Assembly (NCBI GenBank): GCA_965227935.1
Contig: CBDDGS010000019.1
Span: 1,054,001 to 1,118,000 of the forward strand
From: JAWPMT01 sp965227935
GTDB lineage: Bacteria; Bacteroidota; Bacteroidia; Cytophagales; Cyclobacteriaceae
Direction: 5' to 3'
Length of the DNA stretch: 64,000 nucleotides
The stretch's first letter is position 1. Each line of letters begins with the position of its first letter. The translations under genes and the position numbers were made by a program. Shown here piece after piece: positions 1 through 8,488 of the stretch. The notes beneath the pieces are model-generated. The model worked only from the letters and a program-made list of their open reading frames with translations. It had not been told where the DNA came from and searched no databases.

Positions 1-219
1 CAGCTCCTTACCAAAGACTTTTACATATCCCGAACTCATAGGCACAAGACCCATTACCGCCTTGATTAGCGTGGATTTTCCGGCTCCATTAGGCCCGATG
101 ATGCCAGTCAGGGAGCCTGAAGGGACATCGAGGTCTATGCCCCACAGTACCGGTTTCTTGTCGTAGCTGACTGTCAGGTCGTGGATTTCCAGGGCGATAT
201 CGTTGGCCATCGGCTTCAT
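1..219 (-). CDS. Metal ABC transporter ATP-binding protein, N-terminal part (cut by window start)
   Basis: Only the first 73 codons lie in the window. The Walker A motif GPNGAGKST is visible near residue 40, preceded by the usual A-loop/strand region (LEIHDLTVSYDKKPVLWGID). The start ATG at 219-217 overlaps the TGA of the upstream binding-protein gene by four bases (ATGA), so the two genes are translationally coupled. This is the cytoplasmic ATPase that would power import of the zinc or manganese delivered by the neighbouring TroA-type protein; the permease would be expected further left, outside the window. A second in-frame ATG at 210 is also possible. Family assignment is strong; the metal is inferred from the neighbour. 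Confidence 0.9.
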   Translation of the reverse strand, partial: MKPMANDIALEIHDLTVSYDKKPVLWGIDLDVPSGSLTGIIGPNGAGKSTLIKAVMGLVPMSSGYVKVFGKEL

Positions 220-1178
220 AGGCTGTTGTTGTTACTCTCTATGGCAGTAACGATGGTCTCTCCCCGCAGGCCCTCCACAATCGTCCTGACATTCGCATCC
301 ACCATGCCGAGATAGGTCCCTTCTTTGGTGCCAAATGCCCCCATTGCATCCGAATACAGATACCCGCCAATAGAGACCTTGTGGCCCCTCGCACGGCAAC
401 CTTCGATGACGGCGTTGATCGCCTTTTCTGAAACACTCGTTTCCACAAAAATGGCTGCTAGTTTTCGATCGATGACGAGATCGGTGATTTCGGCAATATC
501 CTTGAGCCCAAAATCTGAGACGGTGGAGATACCCTGCAGGCCCTTCACCTCCATATCGTAAGCCTCCCCAAAGTAGCCGAAGGCATCGTGAGCAGTGACA
601 AGCACACGTTGTTGCTGAGGGATCATCGCAATCCTGGACACAACTGTCTCATGCAGCGAATCCAGTTTTTCTAAATATGCTTCCGTACGACCTTGGAAAA
701 CGCTCGCCTTGGCCGTATCCAGAGTCTGGAGGCTATTCCCAATGGTCTTGACCACCTCTTTCCATAGGCTCACGTCAAACCATACATGTGGGTCATAGGA
801 GTGGCCGAATTGCGTCGTAGCTAGCAGTCTTTCAGCTGGAATAGACTCGGCTGCAGCTACTACAGGTTTTCTCTCAGCCAGCTGCTTCAGGATCTCACCC
901 ATCTTCCCTTCCAGGTACAGGCCATTATAGATAATCAGGTCAGCCTGCGTCAAACGTGCCAGGTCTCCCTGGGTTGCTTTGTACAAGTGAGGGTCCACGC
1001 CGGGTCCCATGATGACCTGCGCGTCTATGTCGTCCTGACCTATGTTCTGTACTGCGTCGTAAAGCATACCAGTGGTGGCTACAACTGTGGGCTTGGTCGT
1101 CATGGTGGACTGCCCCGTCGGTACCTGGCATTTGCTGAAAAAGATGACAAAGGTTATGGGTATGAGAAAGCTTGCCAT
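216..1178 (-). CDS. Metal (Zn/Mn) ABC transporter substrate-binding protein, TroA/ZnuA family
   Basis: Periplasmic or lipid-anchored binding protein of the cluster-9 family, which captures Zn2+ or Mn2+ for the ABC transporter encoded just downstream. About 320 residues, the normal length. The expected metal ligands are visible: His in DPHLY (about residue 64), His in DPHVWFD (about 131), His in VTAHDAFGYF (about 197) and Asp in the GGYLYSDAMG block (about 277). This His-His-His-Asp set matches TroA-type proteins rather than the His-His-Glu-Asp of dedicated Mn binders. The start was set at the ATG at 1178, which begins a hydrophobic signal sequence followed by Cys17; the lipobox is weak because Lys precedes the Cys. 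An in-frame ATG at 1241 would add 21 residues that do not look like a signal peptide. A DtxR/MntR-like palindrome lies upstream. Confidence 0.9.
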   Translation of the reverse strand: MASFLIPITFVIFFSKCQVPTGQSTMTTKPTVVATTGMLYDAVQNIGQDDIDAQVIMGPGVDPHLYKATQGDLARLTQADLIIYNGLYLEGKMGEILKQLAERKPVVAAAESIPAERLLATTQFGHSYDPHVWFDVSLWKEVVKTIGNSLQTLDTAKASVFQGRTEAYLEKLDSLHETVVSRIAMIPQQQRVLVTAHDAFGYFGEAYDMEVKGLQGISTVSDFGLKDIAEITDLVIDRKLAAIFVETSVSEKAINAVIEGCRARGHKVSIGGYLYSDAMGAFGTKEGTYLGMVDANVRTIVEGLRGETIVTAIESNNNSL

Positions 1179-1241
1179 TCGTCTATGAATGGTGTGTCTC
1201 TTTGGTATTGAATCGAGCGTGAATGCTGAAATCTGTCGCAA

Positions 1242-1628
1242 GTCTCTTTATATCCGTTTTTCAGTGTAAAAATACAAATCTAAATAAATTGTTAGTCTAA
1301 TCTAATTCTTCTTTTTGACGACGCTTCACATCTTTGTAGGATGGATTAGGACGAAAATGGGTGAAGTGGCTTTTGTCGGAAGGAAATGACTCCCGGGTTT
1401 GGTTATAGGAGGAAAAATTGAGCCCATTTACCATTGGCCGTTGGCAGAACTGCGTATGCTGGATTAGGTATTATGCGTCTTGGAGTGGTCCTTTCTTCAT
1501 TTTTTTTGAAATAACCTTATGATATTAAGTGAGGATTTAGTTGTTTTCGACCAGCAAACGAGAGTTAGTCACCATCCATCTGAATTGACAGCATTGCAAG
1601 CCATCCATTCGAAAAAGAGAACCTATCC
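1242..1628. other. Intergenic region between metal transporter and dapD
   Basis: A 387-base divergent gap. Apart from the DtxR-like box at 1292-1305, no open frame with protein-like composition and no clear hairpin was recognised. The stretch 1495-1560 is AT-rich and is the likely promoter area for dapD, but no full Bacteroidota -33/-7 element (TTTG ... TAnnTTTG) could be identified. Confidence 0.5.
1292..1305. promoter_or_regulatory. Possible DtxR/MntR-family operator
   Basis: The 14 bases TTAGTCTAATCTAA match the right part of the DtxR-type consensus TTAGCCTAACCTAA at 12 of 14 positions. They lie about 115 bases upstream of the chosen start of the metal-binding protein gene, in the AT-rich gap before dapD. 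DtxR/MntR/TroR repressors commonly control such transporters in response to Mn or Fe. The left part of a full 19-base box is poorly conserved, so this is only a candidate. Confidence 0.35.
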
Positions 1629-2441
1629 ATGGAATTGAGGTCCCTGATTGAAGACGCCTGGGAAGATCGGTCGCTTATTAATTCCAAAGAAATCGCGGTA
1701 GCGATCAAGACCATCATTGATGACCTGGACAATGGCAAACGCCGGATTGCTGAGCCAGATGGCGATGCATGGGTGGTCAACGAATGGCTGAAGAAGGCAG
1801 TGATTCTCTACTTTCCATTGATGAAGATGCAGTTGATCGAAGTCGGGCCTTTCCAATTTCACGATAAGATCAAGCTCAAGAGCGGGTACGACCAATTGGG
1901 CGTTCGGGTGGTTCCGCATGCGATTGCCAGATATGGCTCGTTCATTAGCTCCAACACAGTACTTATGCCGTCTTATGTCAATATTGGTGCGTATGTGGAC
2001 GGAGGTACGATGGTAGATACCTGGGCGACAGTTGGTAGCTGTGCCCAGATAGGCAAGAACGTTCATCTTAGCGGAGGTGTCGGTATCGGAGGGGTTTTAG
2101 AACCATTACAGGCTGCACCTGTCATCATTGAGGATGACGCTTTTATCGGATCAAGATGTATCGTCGTGGAGGGCGTACGTGTCGGCCGGGAAGCCGTCCT
2201 GGGCGCCAATGTCGTGCTGACTGGGAGTTCCAAAATCATTGATGTGACTGGCGACGAACCAAAGGAATACAGAGGATACGTGCCGCCGCGATCCGTCGTC
2301 ATTCCTGGGACAATTCCAAAGAGTTTCCCTGCCGGGGAGTACCAGGTGCCTTGTGCGCTGATCATCGGGCAGCGAAAAGAGAGTACCGACAAAAAGACCT
2401 CCCTTAATAGCGCGCTTAGGGAAAATGATGTGGCCGTTTGA
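1629..2441 (+). CDS. dapD: 2,3,4,5-tetrahydropyridine-2,6-dicarboxylate N-succinyltransferase
   Basis: Cytoplasmic enzyme of the succinylase branch of the diaminopimelate/lysine pathway, transferring succinyl from succinyl-CoA to tetrahydrodipicolinate. The 270-residue length fits the family. An N-terminal helical domain (residues 1 to about 100) is followed by hexapeptide-repeat left-handed beta-helix sequence with the typical segments VNIGAYVDGGTMVDTWATVG and GGVGIGGVLEPLQ, then DDAFIGSRCIVVEGV. The start ATG gives the usual MELRSLIEDAWEDR N-terminus. It opens a same-strand block that ends with lysA, so both ends of the pathway are represented, with two envelope genes between them. Confidence 0.96.
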   Translation: MELRSLIEDAWEDRSLINSKEIAVAIKTIIDDLDNGKRRIAEPDGDAWVVNEWLKKAVILYFPLMKMQLIEVGPFQFHDKIKLKSGYDQLGVRVVPHAIARYGSFISSNTVLMPSYVNIGAYVDGGTMVDTWATVGSCAQIGKNVHLSGGVGIGGVLEPLQAAPVIIEDDAFIGSRCIVVEGVRVGREAVLGANVVLTGSSKIIDVTGDEPKEYRGYVPPRSVVIPGTIPKSFPAGEYQVPCALIIGQRKESTDKKTSLNSALRENDVAV

Positions 2442-2469
2442 TCGTTAATATAGATCGAGGTCAGTTCGT

Positions 2470-3303
2470 ATGTTCATCAACTCCATTATCTCGCATTTAG
2501 CGCTTGGCATTTATTGTCTATTGCCCACGCAAATTCCCGCGCAAGGTGGAAATGGATCGGCAGCCGTCGATTATCCCTTTGATCGGGGAGAGGTCCTCGA
2601 GTACAGTATGCATTACGGGTGGTTTCATATTGGACGAGCGACGGTCCAGATAGAGGATGACATTCAGTATCGGTCCGGCCAGAGTTGCTACGAAATGCGC
2701 GTCAATGGTGGGACTGCCGGGTTGTTGAATATCTTTGCATCCGTCGACGATGAATGGGGAGCGGTAATAAAGGAAGACGATCTCACCCCAGTGTTCACCT
2801 ACCGCAATATCCAGGAAGGTAAATATGAGTTGGAAGAACGCGTACATATTGTGCCGGATTCTGGCCAAATTCGCGTGGATCGTCGTCGGCTCGATAAAGA
2901 CAAGAGTTCAGTTAATCACTACGAGTACGATCCGGAACAAGCTATGTATGACATGTTGAGTGGTATACTGGTGATGAGAACGACAGATTTCTCGCAGTAT
3001 GTAGAAGGGGATACAATTACCCTTGATACATTTTTTGAGGATACGTTTTATCACTTCAAGATCCTTTATCAAGGCATCGAGATGGTCAAGACCGGTGTGG
3101 GGAAGTTACGAGCACACAAGCTCATTCCTGTGATGCCAGACAACAAAGTATTCGATGGAGAAAACTCTGTGACTGCCTGGTTCTCCGCCGATCGCAATCG
3201 CCTGCCGCTGAAGATGACGGCAGATATGTTCATTGGTCGTGCATCATGCGAAATCACTTCTTACAAAAACATTAAGTATGGGCCAGATTATCGGCCCAAT
3301 TGA
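2470..3303 (+). CDS. DUF3108 domain-containing exported protein
   Basis: 277 residues. A hydrophobic N-terminal segment up to about residue 25 is followed by a mature part rich in beta-strands. The pattern (DRGEVLEYSMHYGWFHIGRATVQIED, later VDRRRLDKDKSS, and a C-terminal block PDNKVFDGENSVTAWFSADRNRLPLKM) is that of DUF3108, a family of periplasmic or outer-membrane-associated proteins of unknown biochemical role in Gram-negative bacteria. It starts 28 bases after dapD and is followed 30 bases later by a TPR lipoprotein gene, suggesting co-transcription with the lysine block. No catalytic residues can be assigned. Confidence 0.85.
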   Translation: MFINSIISHLALGIYCLLPTQIPAQGGNGSAAVDYPFDRGEVLEYSMHYGWFHIGRATVQIEDDIQYRSGQSCYEMRVNGGTAGLLNIFASVDDEWGAVIKEDDLTPVFTYRNIQEGKYELEERVHIVPDSGQIRVDRRRLDKDKSSVNHYEYDPEQAMYDMLSGILVMRTTDFSQYVEGDTITLDTFFEDTFYHFKILYQGIEMVKTGVGKLRAHKLIPVMPDNKVFDGENSVTAWFSADRNRLPLKMTADMFIGRASCEITSYKNIKYGPDYRPN

Positions 3304-3333
3304 TACTACCACCTATTATATCTGAAAATATCA

Positions 3334-3924
3334 ATGAACAGTAATCAACTGTGGATCCTCTTGGCGGGTTTCGTCATGTCCTGTAACTCCGGCCCTACGA
3401 GTAAAGGCGATGCGCTATTCAACGCCGGCAAATACGAGGCAGCTGTCGAGGCTTATAATGATGAGCTCAGTGAGAACCCTGATATATCGATTGTATACAA
3501 CAGGGGACGAGCGTATGAGGAATTGGGTAAGTTCGATGAAGCCATGGCCGATTTTCAGCGAGTGATTCGAATGGATGAGCGCAACGTCAATGCCTACATC
3601 AGTATGGCGCACGTTCACTACAAGCTTGGTCAGTATTCGCAGGCATTGGTGGATGCTGGAAGGGCACTTGATTTGAATGAAAACTCCCCTCAAGGGCACT
3701 TTTTGGAGGGTCGGTGTCGGCACCAGTTGGGTTATTTTGATGCTGCGCTGGAGTCATATAGCCTGGCTTTGAAGCTAAATCCCGACCTGGGAGACGCTTA
3801 CCTCTACCGGGGAGCGCTCAAAATACAACTCAATCGCTCACGGTCTGCCTGCGAAGATCTGATCAAGGCGCGTAACCTCGAGGTAGAGGGTGCGGAAGAG
3901 GCATTGGGCAAATATTGTAAGTAG
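3334..3924 (+). CDS. TPR-repeat lipoprotein
   Basis: 196 residues. The N-terminus MNSNQLWILLAGFVMSC is a lipoprotein signal with Cys17 after Ser, so the protein is probably anchored to a membrane facing the periplasm. The rest consists of about four tetratricopeptide repeats, recognised by spaced Tyr/Ala/Gly/Pro positions (for example YNRGRAYEELGKFDEAMADF, AYISMAHVHYKLGQYSQAL, HFLEGRCRHQLGYFDAALES, and AYLYRGALKIQLN). Such proteins act as scaffolds for protein-protein contacts; the partner is unknown. The stop is two bases before the lysA start, so the two genes are very likely co-translated. Confidence 0.88.
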   Translation: MNSNQLWILLAGFVMSCNSGPTSKGDALFNAGKYEAAVEAYNDELSENPDISIVYNRGRAYEELGKFDEAMADFQRVIRMDERNVNAYISMAHVHYKLGQYSQALVDAGRALDLNENSPQGHFLEGRCRHQLGYFDAALESYSLALKLNPDLGDAYLYRGALKIQLNRSRSACEDLIKARNLEVEGAEEALGKYCK

Positions 3925-3926
3925 CC

Positions 3927-5084
3927 ATGGATTCGAATTATCTCGACCATTTCGAGTCGCTGGAAACACCCTTCTACTTCTACGATATCGGACTTCTACG
4001 GCGCACGCTACAGGCTGTGAAGCAGGAGATTGACGGTCACCCTTTTAGAGTTCATTACGCGCTGAAAGCGAATGTTAATAACCGACTGCTGAAGGAGATT
4101 TGCGAAGCGGGGTTCGGTGCAGATTGTGTGTCTGGCAATGAAGTGCGCAAAGCTATTGAGGTGGGATTCCCTAAAGACGATGTGGTCTTTGCAGGTGTAG
4201 GAAAGACGGATCAGGAGATTACTCTGGGGCTCGATGAGGAGATCTTTGCCTTCAACGTCGAGTCGATCCAGGAACTGGAGGTCATTGAGCAGCTTGCAGG
4301 TCAGCGTGGCAAGACCGCCAATTTTGCCCTGCGCCTCAACCCAAATGTTGACGCGGGCACACATGAATACATCACCACGGGTAAGCGCAACAATAAGTTT
4401 GGTGTGACTTTCGAAGAGTTGACTGAGGCCATTCCTTACATTAAGCGTCTGGAGCACATGAAGTTCATCGGCATCCACTTCCACATTGGCTCGCAGATTT
4501 CGGACTTGTCCAGGTTTTCAGCATTGATCAGCAAGGTGAATGAAATTCAAACCTATCTCGAGGATCAGGGGTTTGAGCTCCCTCACTTAAATGTGGGTGG
4601 AGGATTGGGTATCGATTACATGGATCCTGATCGCACCGCGATCCCCGACTTCAAAAGGTACTTTGGGTACTTCAAGGATGAACTGAACTTGAGAGATCAT
4701 CAGACCCTACATTTCGAGTTGGGTCGCTCGCTCGTCGGACAATGTGGCTCTCTAATCACTCGGGTCCTCTACAATAAGCCCGGAGAAGGGACGACTTTCC
4801 TGATAGTCGATGCGGGGATGACAGAGTTGCTCAGGCCGGCGCTGTATCAGGCAGTCCACAAAATCCAAAGTTTGTCGTCTTCAGACGGCGAAGGCACCTA
4901 CGACGTTGTAGGGCCGATATGTGAAACTTCTGACGCATTTGCTCGCGGGATTTCTATGCCACTCAGTGAGCGTGGCGATGTCTTGGCGATACGCTCCACT
5001 GGAGCATATGCTGAGGTGATGAGCAGTCGATACAATCTTCGGGAAATCGCCCCTTCTGTCTATAGCGACGATTTTGAACACTAA
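3927..5084 (+). CDS. lysA: Diaminopimelate decarboxylase
   Basis: PLP-dependent alanine-racemase-fold enzyme that converts meso-diaminopimelate to L-lysine in the cytosol. 385 residues. The PLP Schiff-base lysine is K47 in HYALKANVNN. Other family motifs are HFHIGSQ (about 185-191), the glycine-rich phosphate-binding strand NVGGGLGIDY (about 217-226), ELGRSLVG, and the late GPICETSDAF block that contributes the catalytic Cys. The start follows the TPR gene by two bases. This version is slightly shorter than many LysA proteins but all key motifs are present. Other group IV decarboxylases share the fold, yet GPICETSD and the dapD neighbourhood favour LysA. Confidence 0.93.
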   Translation: MDSNYLDHFESLETPFYFYDIGLLRRTLQAVKQEIDGHPFRVHYALKANVNNRLLKEICEAGFGADCVSGNEVRKAIEVGFPKDDVVFAGVGKTDQEITLGLDEEIFAFNVESIQELEVIEQLAGQRGKTANFALRLNPNVDAGTHEYITTGKRNNKFGVTFEELTEAIPYIKRLEHMKFIGIHFHIGSQISDLSRFSALISKVNEIQTYLEDQGFELPHLNVGGGLGIDYMDPDRTAIPDFKRYFGYFKDELNLRDHQTLHFELGRSLVGQCGSLITRVLYNKPGEGTTFLIVDAGMTELLRPALYQAVHKIQSLSSSDGEGTYDVVGPICETSDAFARGISMPLSERGDVLAIRSTGAYAEVMSSRYNLREIAPSVYSDDFEH

Positions 5085-5095
5085 CCCTTAGCCGA

Positions 5096-5908
5096 TCAGA
5101 AGGCTTCGTATTTCTGGCGTTCCTGTAGCCGTTCCTTTTGGCCCGGAGCGGTTTCGAAATACGTAGCGACTGTCTCCGTAGCACCGCGACTTGGGAGGTA
5201 TACTTCAAAGTGCAAATGCGGGCCGGAAGCGAAGCCTGTTGCGCCGCTATATCCGATGTGTTCGCCGCGGGTTACCCTGTCACCCACCTTTACCGTGCTA
5301 CCATTTTTCTTGAGATGGACGTACTTCGCGAAGCTTCCATCCTCATGCATGATAGTGATCATGTTGGCCATGTCCATGCAGCTACGGTCTGGACAGCCCC
5401 TTTTTGAATCCTCTTTCACCTTTACGACGAGGCCATCCCGGGCGCTGAGAATTTTCGTGCCTTCAGGCATAGTGAAGTCTATCGCCTTCTTTTCCTGATG
5501 TGAGAATGAGCCTCCATACCCCTGGCTCATGACAAATTCCTTACCCTTAGCGAAGGGTAGGGCATAAGCATAGCCGTCCTCGTGCCTTGAGCGATAATCT
5601 CCACGATAAAATGTATACCGGGAGCTGTAACTCCAACCCTGAGTGGGGTTCTTTTTTGTAAGTACTGCGATGGGAATCGGGTCGAGAGTTGGTTCCACTA
5701 CGATCTTGGCAGGGAACGACAGATTCGACTGCAAGTTCTTTTGCGTAATGTCCAGTTCGATAGTATAGGGTACGATGCCCTTGTTGGTAGCATAGATGGT
5801 CAGACCATCGACGGTCTTTTCATCTCTGATTTCCACTGCACTATCGTCTTTCTGACCGAGCAGTGAGTGCCAGAAGCCTAATAGAATCACTATCGTTATT
5901 ATTCTCAT
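5096..5908 (-). CDS. M23-family metallopeptidase (LytM/peptidoglycan hydrolase type)
   Basis: About 270 residues with an N-terminal signal segment (MRIITIVILLGFWHSLLGQ). The start was placed at 5908 because it opens directly on the signal sequence; an ATG eight codons upstream is possible. The C-terminal half is an M23 domain: FSHQEKKAIDFTMPEGTKI contains the metal-binding Asp, and GPHLHFEVYLPSRG contains the HxH motif. In the first motif the His stands seven residues before the Asp rather than the LytM spacing HxxxD; related sequences with SH...AxDFAMPEGT are common. The family cleaves peptidoglycan cross-links in the periplasm, or acts as an amidase activator if inactive. The gene is convergent with lysA, 11 bases apart. 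Confidence 0.88.
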   Translation of the reverse strand: MRIITIVILLGFWHSLLGQKDDSAVEIRDEKTVDGLTIYATNKGIVPYTIELDITQKNLQSNLSFPAKIVVEPTLDPIPIAVLTKKNPTQGWSYSSRYTFYRGDYRSRHEDGYAYALPFAKGKEFVMSQGYGGSFSHQEKKAIDFTMPEGTKILSARDGLVVKVKEDSKRGCPDRSCMDMANMITIMHEDGSFAKYVHLKKNGSTVKVGDRVTRGEHIGYSGATGFASGPHLHFEVYLPSRGATETVATYFETAPGQKERLQERQKYEAF

Positions 5909-6039
5909 CAAGATAAAATACGATCCGTTCAAGAAATTAGTTAATAGGTCGTATCGCGAATTTTACTATTATAGCAGGCAATTAGCAAAGTTCAATGTAT
6001 CAACCAGGGTTAAAGGTCATTCAACTCAAATACAACGGT

Positions 6040-6492
6040 ATGGTGAGAGCCACCTATCTACTATTTATCCTTTGTCTATTCTTCTCCGAATCGGGACTCG
6101 CACAAATACAGGGGCAAGATCCGAGTAAGGCGCTTAGGGTCAAAGTCACCAATATTCGCAAGCTTGAGGGGCAGGTAATGCTCGCGGTCTATGATCGTCG
6201 TGAAGATTTTTTGACAGATAACGTGGTCATGTCAGCGAAGGTTCCAGTCAAATCAAGTGAGGTAGTTTTGGACTTAGATAAGCTCGTGACGGAACACAGT
6301 TATGTAATAAGCATTTATCACGATGTGAACGGCAATGGAGAGTTGGATACGAACCTCATGAGTATACCAGTGGAACCCTACGGTTTTTCCAACAATAACC
6401 TGGGATTGATACCCATACCCAACTACGACAAGTCATCGTTCTTGATGCATGATAAGTTGGACTCCCTCGAAATTGAGTTGAGAGGCGGCTAG
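6040..6492 (+). CDS. DUF2141 domain-containing exported protein
   Basis: 150 residues from the ATG at 6040, which begins a clear signal peptide ending near GLAQ; an ATG 45 bases upstream would add a non-signal extension. The mature part has the DUF2141 pattern: LRVKVTNIRKLEGQVMLAVYDRREDFL, a middle KVPVKSSEV strand, then YVISIYHDVNGNGELDTNLMSIPVEPYGFSNN. DUF2141 proteins are small secreted beta-sandwich-like proteins of unknown function, common in Bacteroidota and Proteobacteria. The gene stands alone, divergent from the M23 peptidase. Confidence 0.87.
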   Translation: MVRATYLLFILCLFFSESGLAQIQGQDPSKALRVKVTNIRKLEGQVMLAVYDRREDFLTDNVVMSAKVPVKSSEVVLDLDKLVTEHSYVISIYHDVNGNGELDTNLMSIPVEPYGFSNNNLGLIPIPNYDKSSFLMHDKLDSLEIELRGG

Positions 6493-6500
6493 AGAATCTG

Positions 6501-6641
6501 CTAGAAGGGCTTGTAAATACTTAAGCTGTAAAAGTTTTGTGCGATTGATTGGAAGATATTCTGTTCTTCGGTGACAAAAAATGTCATCAACAAAATATAG
6601 ACCACTATCAGCAGGACCATTTTTCGGGCGGTGTGTTTCAT
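6501..6641 (-). CDS. Possible small single-pass membrane protein (46 aa)
   Basis: The frame from the ATG at 6641 begins MKHTARKM, continues with a hydrophobic stretch (VLLIVVYILLMTFFV) and ends in a polar tail TEEQNIFQSIAQNFY. Basic residues before one transmembrane helix fit a small inner-membrane protein. It is convergent with the DUF2141 gene, nine bases apart. No ribosome-binding site is evident and the composition is AT-rich, so it may be chance. Confidence 0.3.
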   Translation of the reverse strand: MKHTARKMVLLIVVYILLMTFFVTEEQNIFQSIAQNFYSLSIYKPF

Positions 6642-7023
6642 AATCGTGCTCAAAAATTTGCGGTTGTTTTGCGGCAGTAAAATTCCGCAAAAACTGTACA
6701 TAAGTCAAAAGTTTTTCCCGTGAACCCTAAAAAATGCACTTCTAACAATAAAGATTTGTTTTGAGCCGGAATATCTAAAAACGAACCGGTTGTATTGAGG
6801 ACTTAATAAGAAAATGGCAACATCATTAGATGAATTATAGTGCTGAATCCGAGTTGATGCGCGTCAGTCACCCCAAAGTGGCGTCAAAAAGGTGATTTTT
6901 TTGTCCCTTTTCTGCCTTCATCGCTCGAAATACCTAAACATTCCCTGTCTGTAGTAGTTTACACTTTTTCCCCTTCTTCATGCTACGGCACCTTCCTGCT
7001 AGCCGAACTGCCGGACCAAGTTG
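6642..7023. other. Intergenic region upstream of the NhaC 3' end
   Basis: About 380 bases without a convincing gene. A terminator-like structure reading on the + strand sits at 6868-6902: TCACC (6868-6872) pairs with GGTGA (6891-6895), an inner CCA/TGG hairpin lies between them, and seven T follow. Its distance from the DUF2141 stop (6492) leaves room for an untranslated 3' region or a small transcript. Confidence 0.35.
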
Positions 7024-7095
7024 CAACTTTCCATGTAACGTATCAGGAAAGCGTAAATCCAACTTTCCATGTGACGTATCAGGAAAGCGTAAATC
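7024..7095. repeat. Tandem 36-base duplication covering the 3' end of the nhaC gene
   Basis: Copies 7024-7059 and 7060-7095 are identical except for one base (GTAACG versus GTGACG). Each copy contains CTTTCC and GGAAAG, which can pair across a 13-base loop, giving two consecutive hairpins. The second copy holds the last codons and the stop of the antiporter gene (7081-7079); the first copy preserves the same stop and codons downstream as an untranslated duplicate. Confidence 0.85.
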
Positions 7096-8488
7096 CGAGG
7101 ATCACATATATAATGGTCGTCAGACTGCCTGTGAATAGAGCGTAGGGCAATTGTGTGCGGACATGATCGATGTGATCTGACCCGGAAGCCATTGAACTGA
7201 TCAGTGTGGTGTCCGAAATCGGCGAGCAGTGATCCCCAAAGACACCTCCACCCAGCACAGCCGCAATCGTTAGGTACAGATTCAATCCCACAGCCTCAGC
7301 CAGAGGTACAGCGATAGAGATCATGATCGCGAAGGTCCCCCATGAGGTACCTGTCGCGAAAGCCACGAAGCTACTAGTGACAAAGATCAGCGCCGGAGCG
7401 ATCCCGGGGTTAAGCCAGCGACTGGTGATGTCGGCGACGTATTGCCCGGTACCCAGAGCATTACACAGATTGCCGATGGCGAATGCCAGCACCATGAGAA
7501 GTGCCATCATGAGCATTTCGCCCATGCCTTTCATGGAATGATCGAAGAAAGACTGCAGGTTGATCTTTTTGCGGGTCCCAAAATAGATACCGGCGAAGAT
7601 TACGGCTGTGGTGACCGCGTAGAGCACGGCAGCCGAGCCGGATCCGTTTCCAATGCTGAGCCACAGTGTGTCCGCGAAGGATCCACTCTCCGCCCCAGAC
7701 CATCCTGTGTATATGAGATAAAGCGGCATCGTAAAGATCATAACCAGCAATGGGAGCAGCATATCCAGCCAATTGCCTTCTCCAGTCGCAGTCTCCACGG
7801 AACCATCGTCTCGTCTTGCTACAACATGCCTCATGGGCCCAAAGGACTTATCCGTCGATGCCAGGTAGAAGACTAGAACAAGCGTCAGAATGGGATAGAT
7901 GTTAAAAGGAATGGATAGCAGGAGAGTTTTGAAAGGATCAAGCGTCTCATAGGCGGCCAGTAGTCCCATGATGTAGGCTCCCCAGGCATTGATCGGGAAT
8001 AGGATGCAGGAGGGTGCAGAGCTGGAGTCCGCGAAATACGCCAGTTTCTCTCTTGCTATTTGGAACTTGTCAAAGAGAGGTCGAAACGCCGTGCCTACGG
8101 TCAGGATAGAAATGTTTGACTCGATGAAAATCAGGAAACCAGTGAGGCCTGCAGCGACTTGCAGTGTACTCTTCGGGCTTTTGGAGCTGGATAGTTTCTT
8201 TTGAATAAGGTTAATGAAGCCTTGAACACCCCCCGCTGCCCGTATCAGAGCGATAAGCGCCCCGATGAGTAGTGTGAATACGACTGTCCGTGTATTCCCA
8301 GCACTTTCAAACACCGTGATGAGTGCGTCGAGTGTCCCCACAAACGCCCGGAATGGGTTCCATCCCTCCATGATCAAACCGCCGACGAAAAGCCCGAGGA
8401 GAAGAGAGAAGGTTACTTGCTTGGTGCGAATGGCCAGGGCGATGGCCAGTACTGGAGGGATGATACTCCAAAAACCGTAGTCAGTCAT
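7079..8488 (-). CDS. Na+/H+ antiporter, NhaC family
   Basis: 469 residues with about eleven hydrophobic segments, an inner-membrane secondary transporter that exchanges protons for Na+ (or an organic substrate in some members). The N-terminus MTDYGFWSIIPPVLAIALAIRT and the block FATGTSWGTFAIMISIAVPLAEA followed by AAVLGGGVFGDHCSPISDTTLISSMASG are diagnostic of NhaC. The start overlaps the stop of the upstream DUF4136 lipoprotein gene by eight bases, so the two are coupled. The last codons and the stop lie inside a tandem 36-base duplication. Confidence 0.93.
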   Translation of the reverse strand: MTDYGFWSIIPPVLAIALAIRTKQVTFSLLLGLFVGGLIMEGWNPFRAFVGTLDALITVFESAGNTRTVVFTLLIGALIALIRAAGGVQGFINLIQKKLSSSKSPKSTLQVAAGLTGFLIFIESNISILTVGTAFRPLFDKFQIAREKLAYFADSSSAPSCILFPINAWGAYIMGLLAAYETLDPFKTLLLSIPFNIYPILTLVLVFYLASTDKSFGPMRHVVARRDDGSVETATGEGNWLDMLLPLLVMIFTMPLYLIYTGWSGAESGSFADTLWLSIGNGSGSAAVLYAVTTAVIFAGIYFGTRKKINLQSFFDHSMKGMGEMLMMALLMVLAFAIGNLCNALGTGQYVADITSRWLNPGIAPALIFVTSSFVAFATGTSWGTFAIMISIAVPLAEAVGLNLYLTIAAVLGGGVFGDHCSPISDTTLISSMASGSDHIDHVRTQLPYALFTGSLTTIIYVILGFTLS

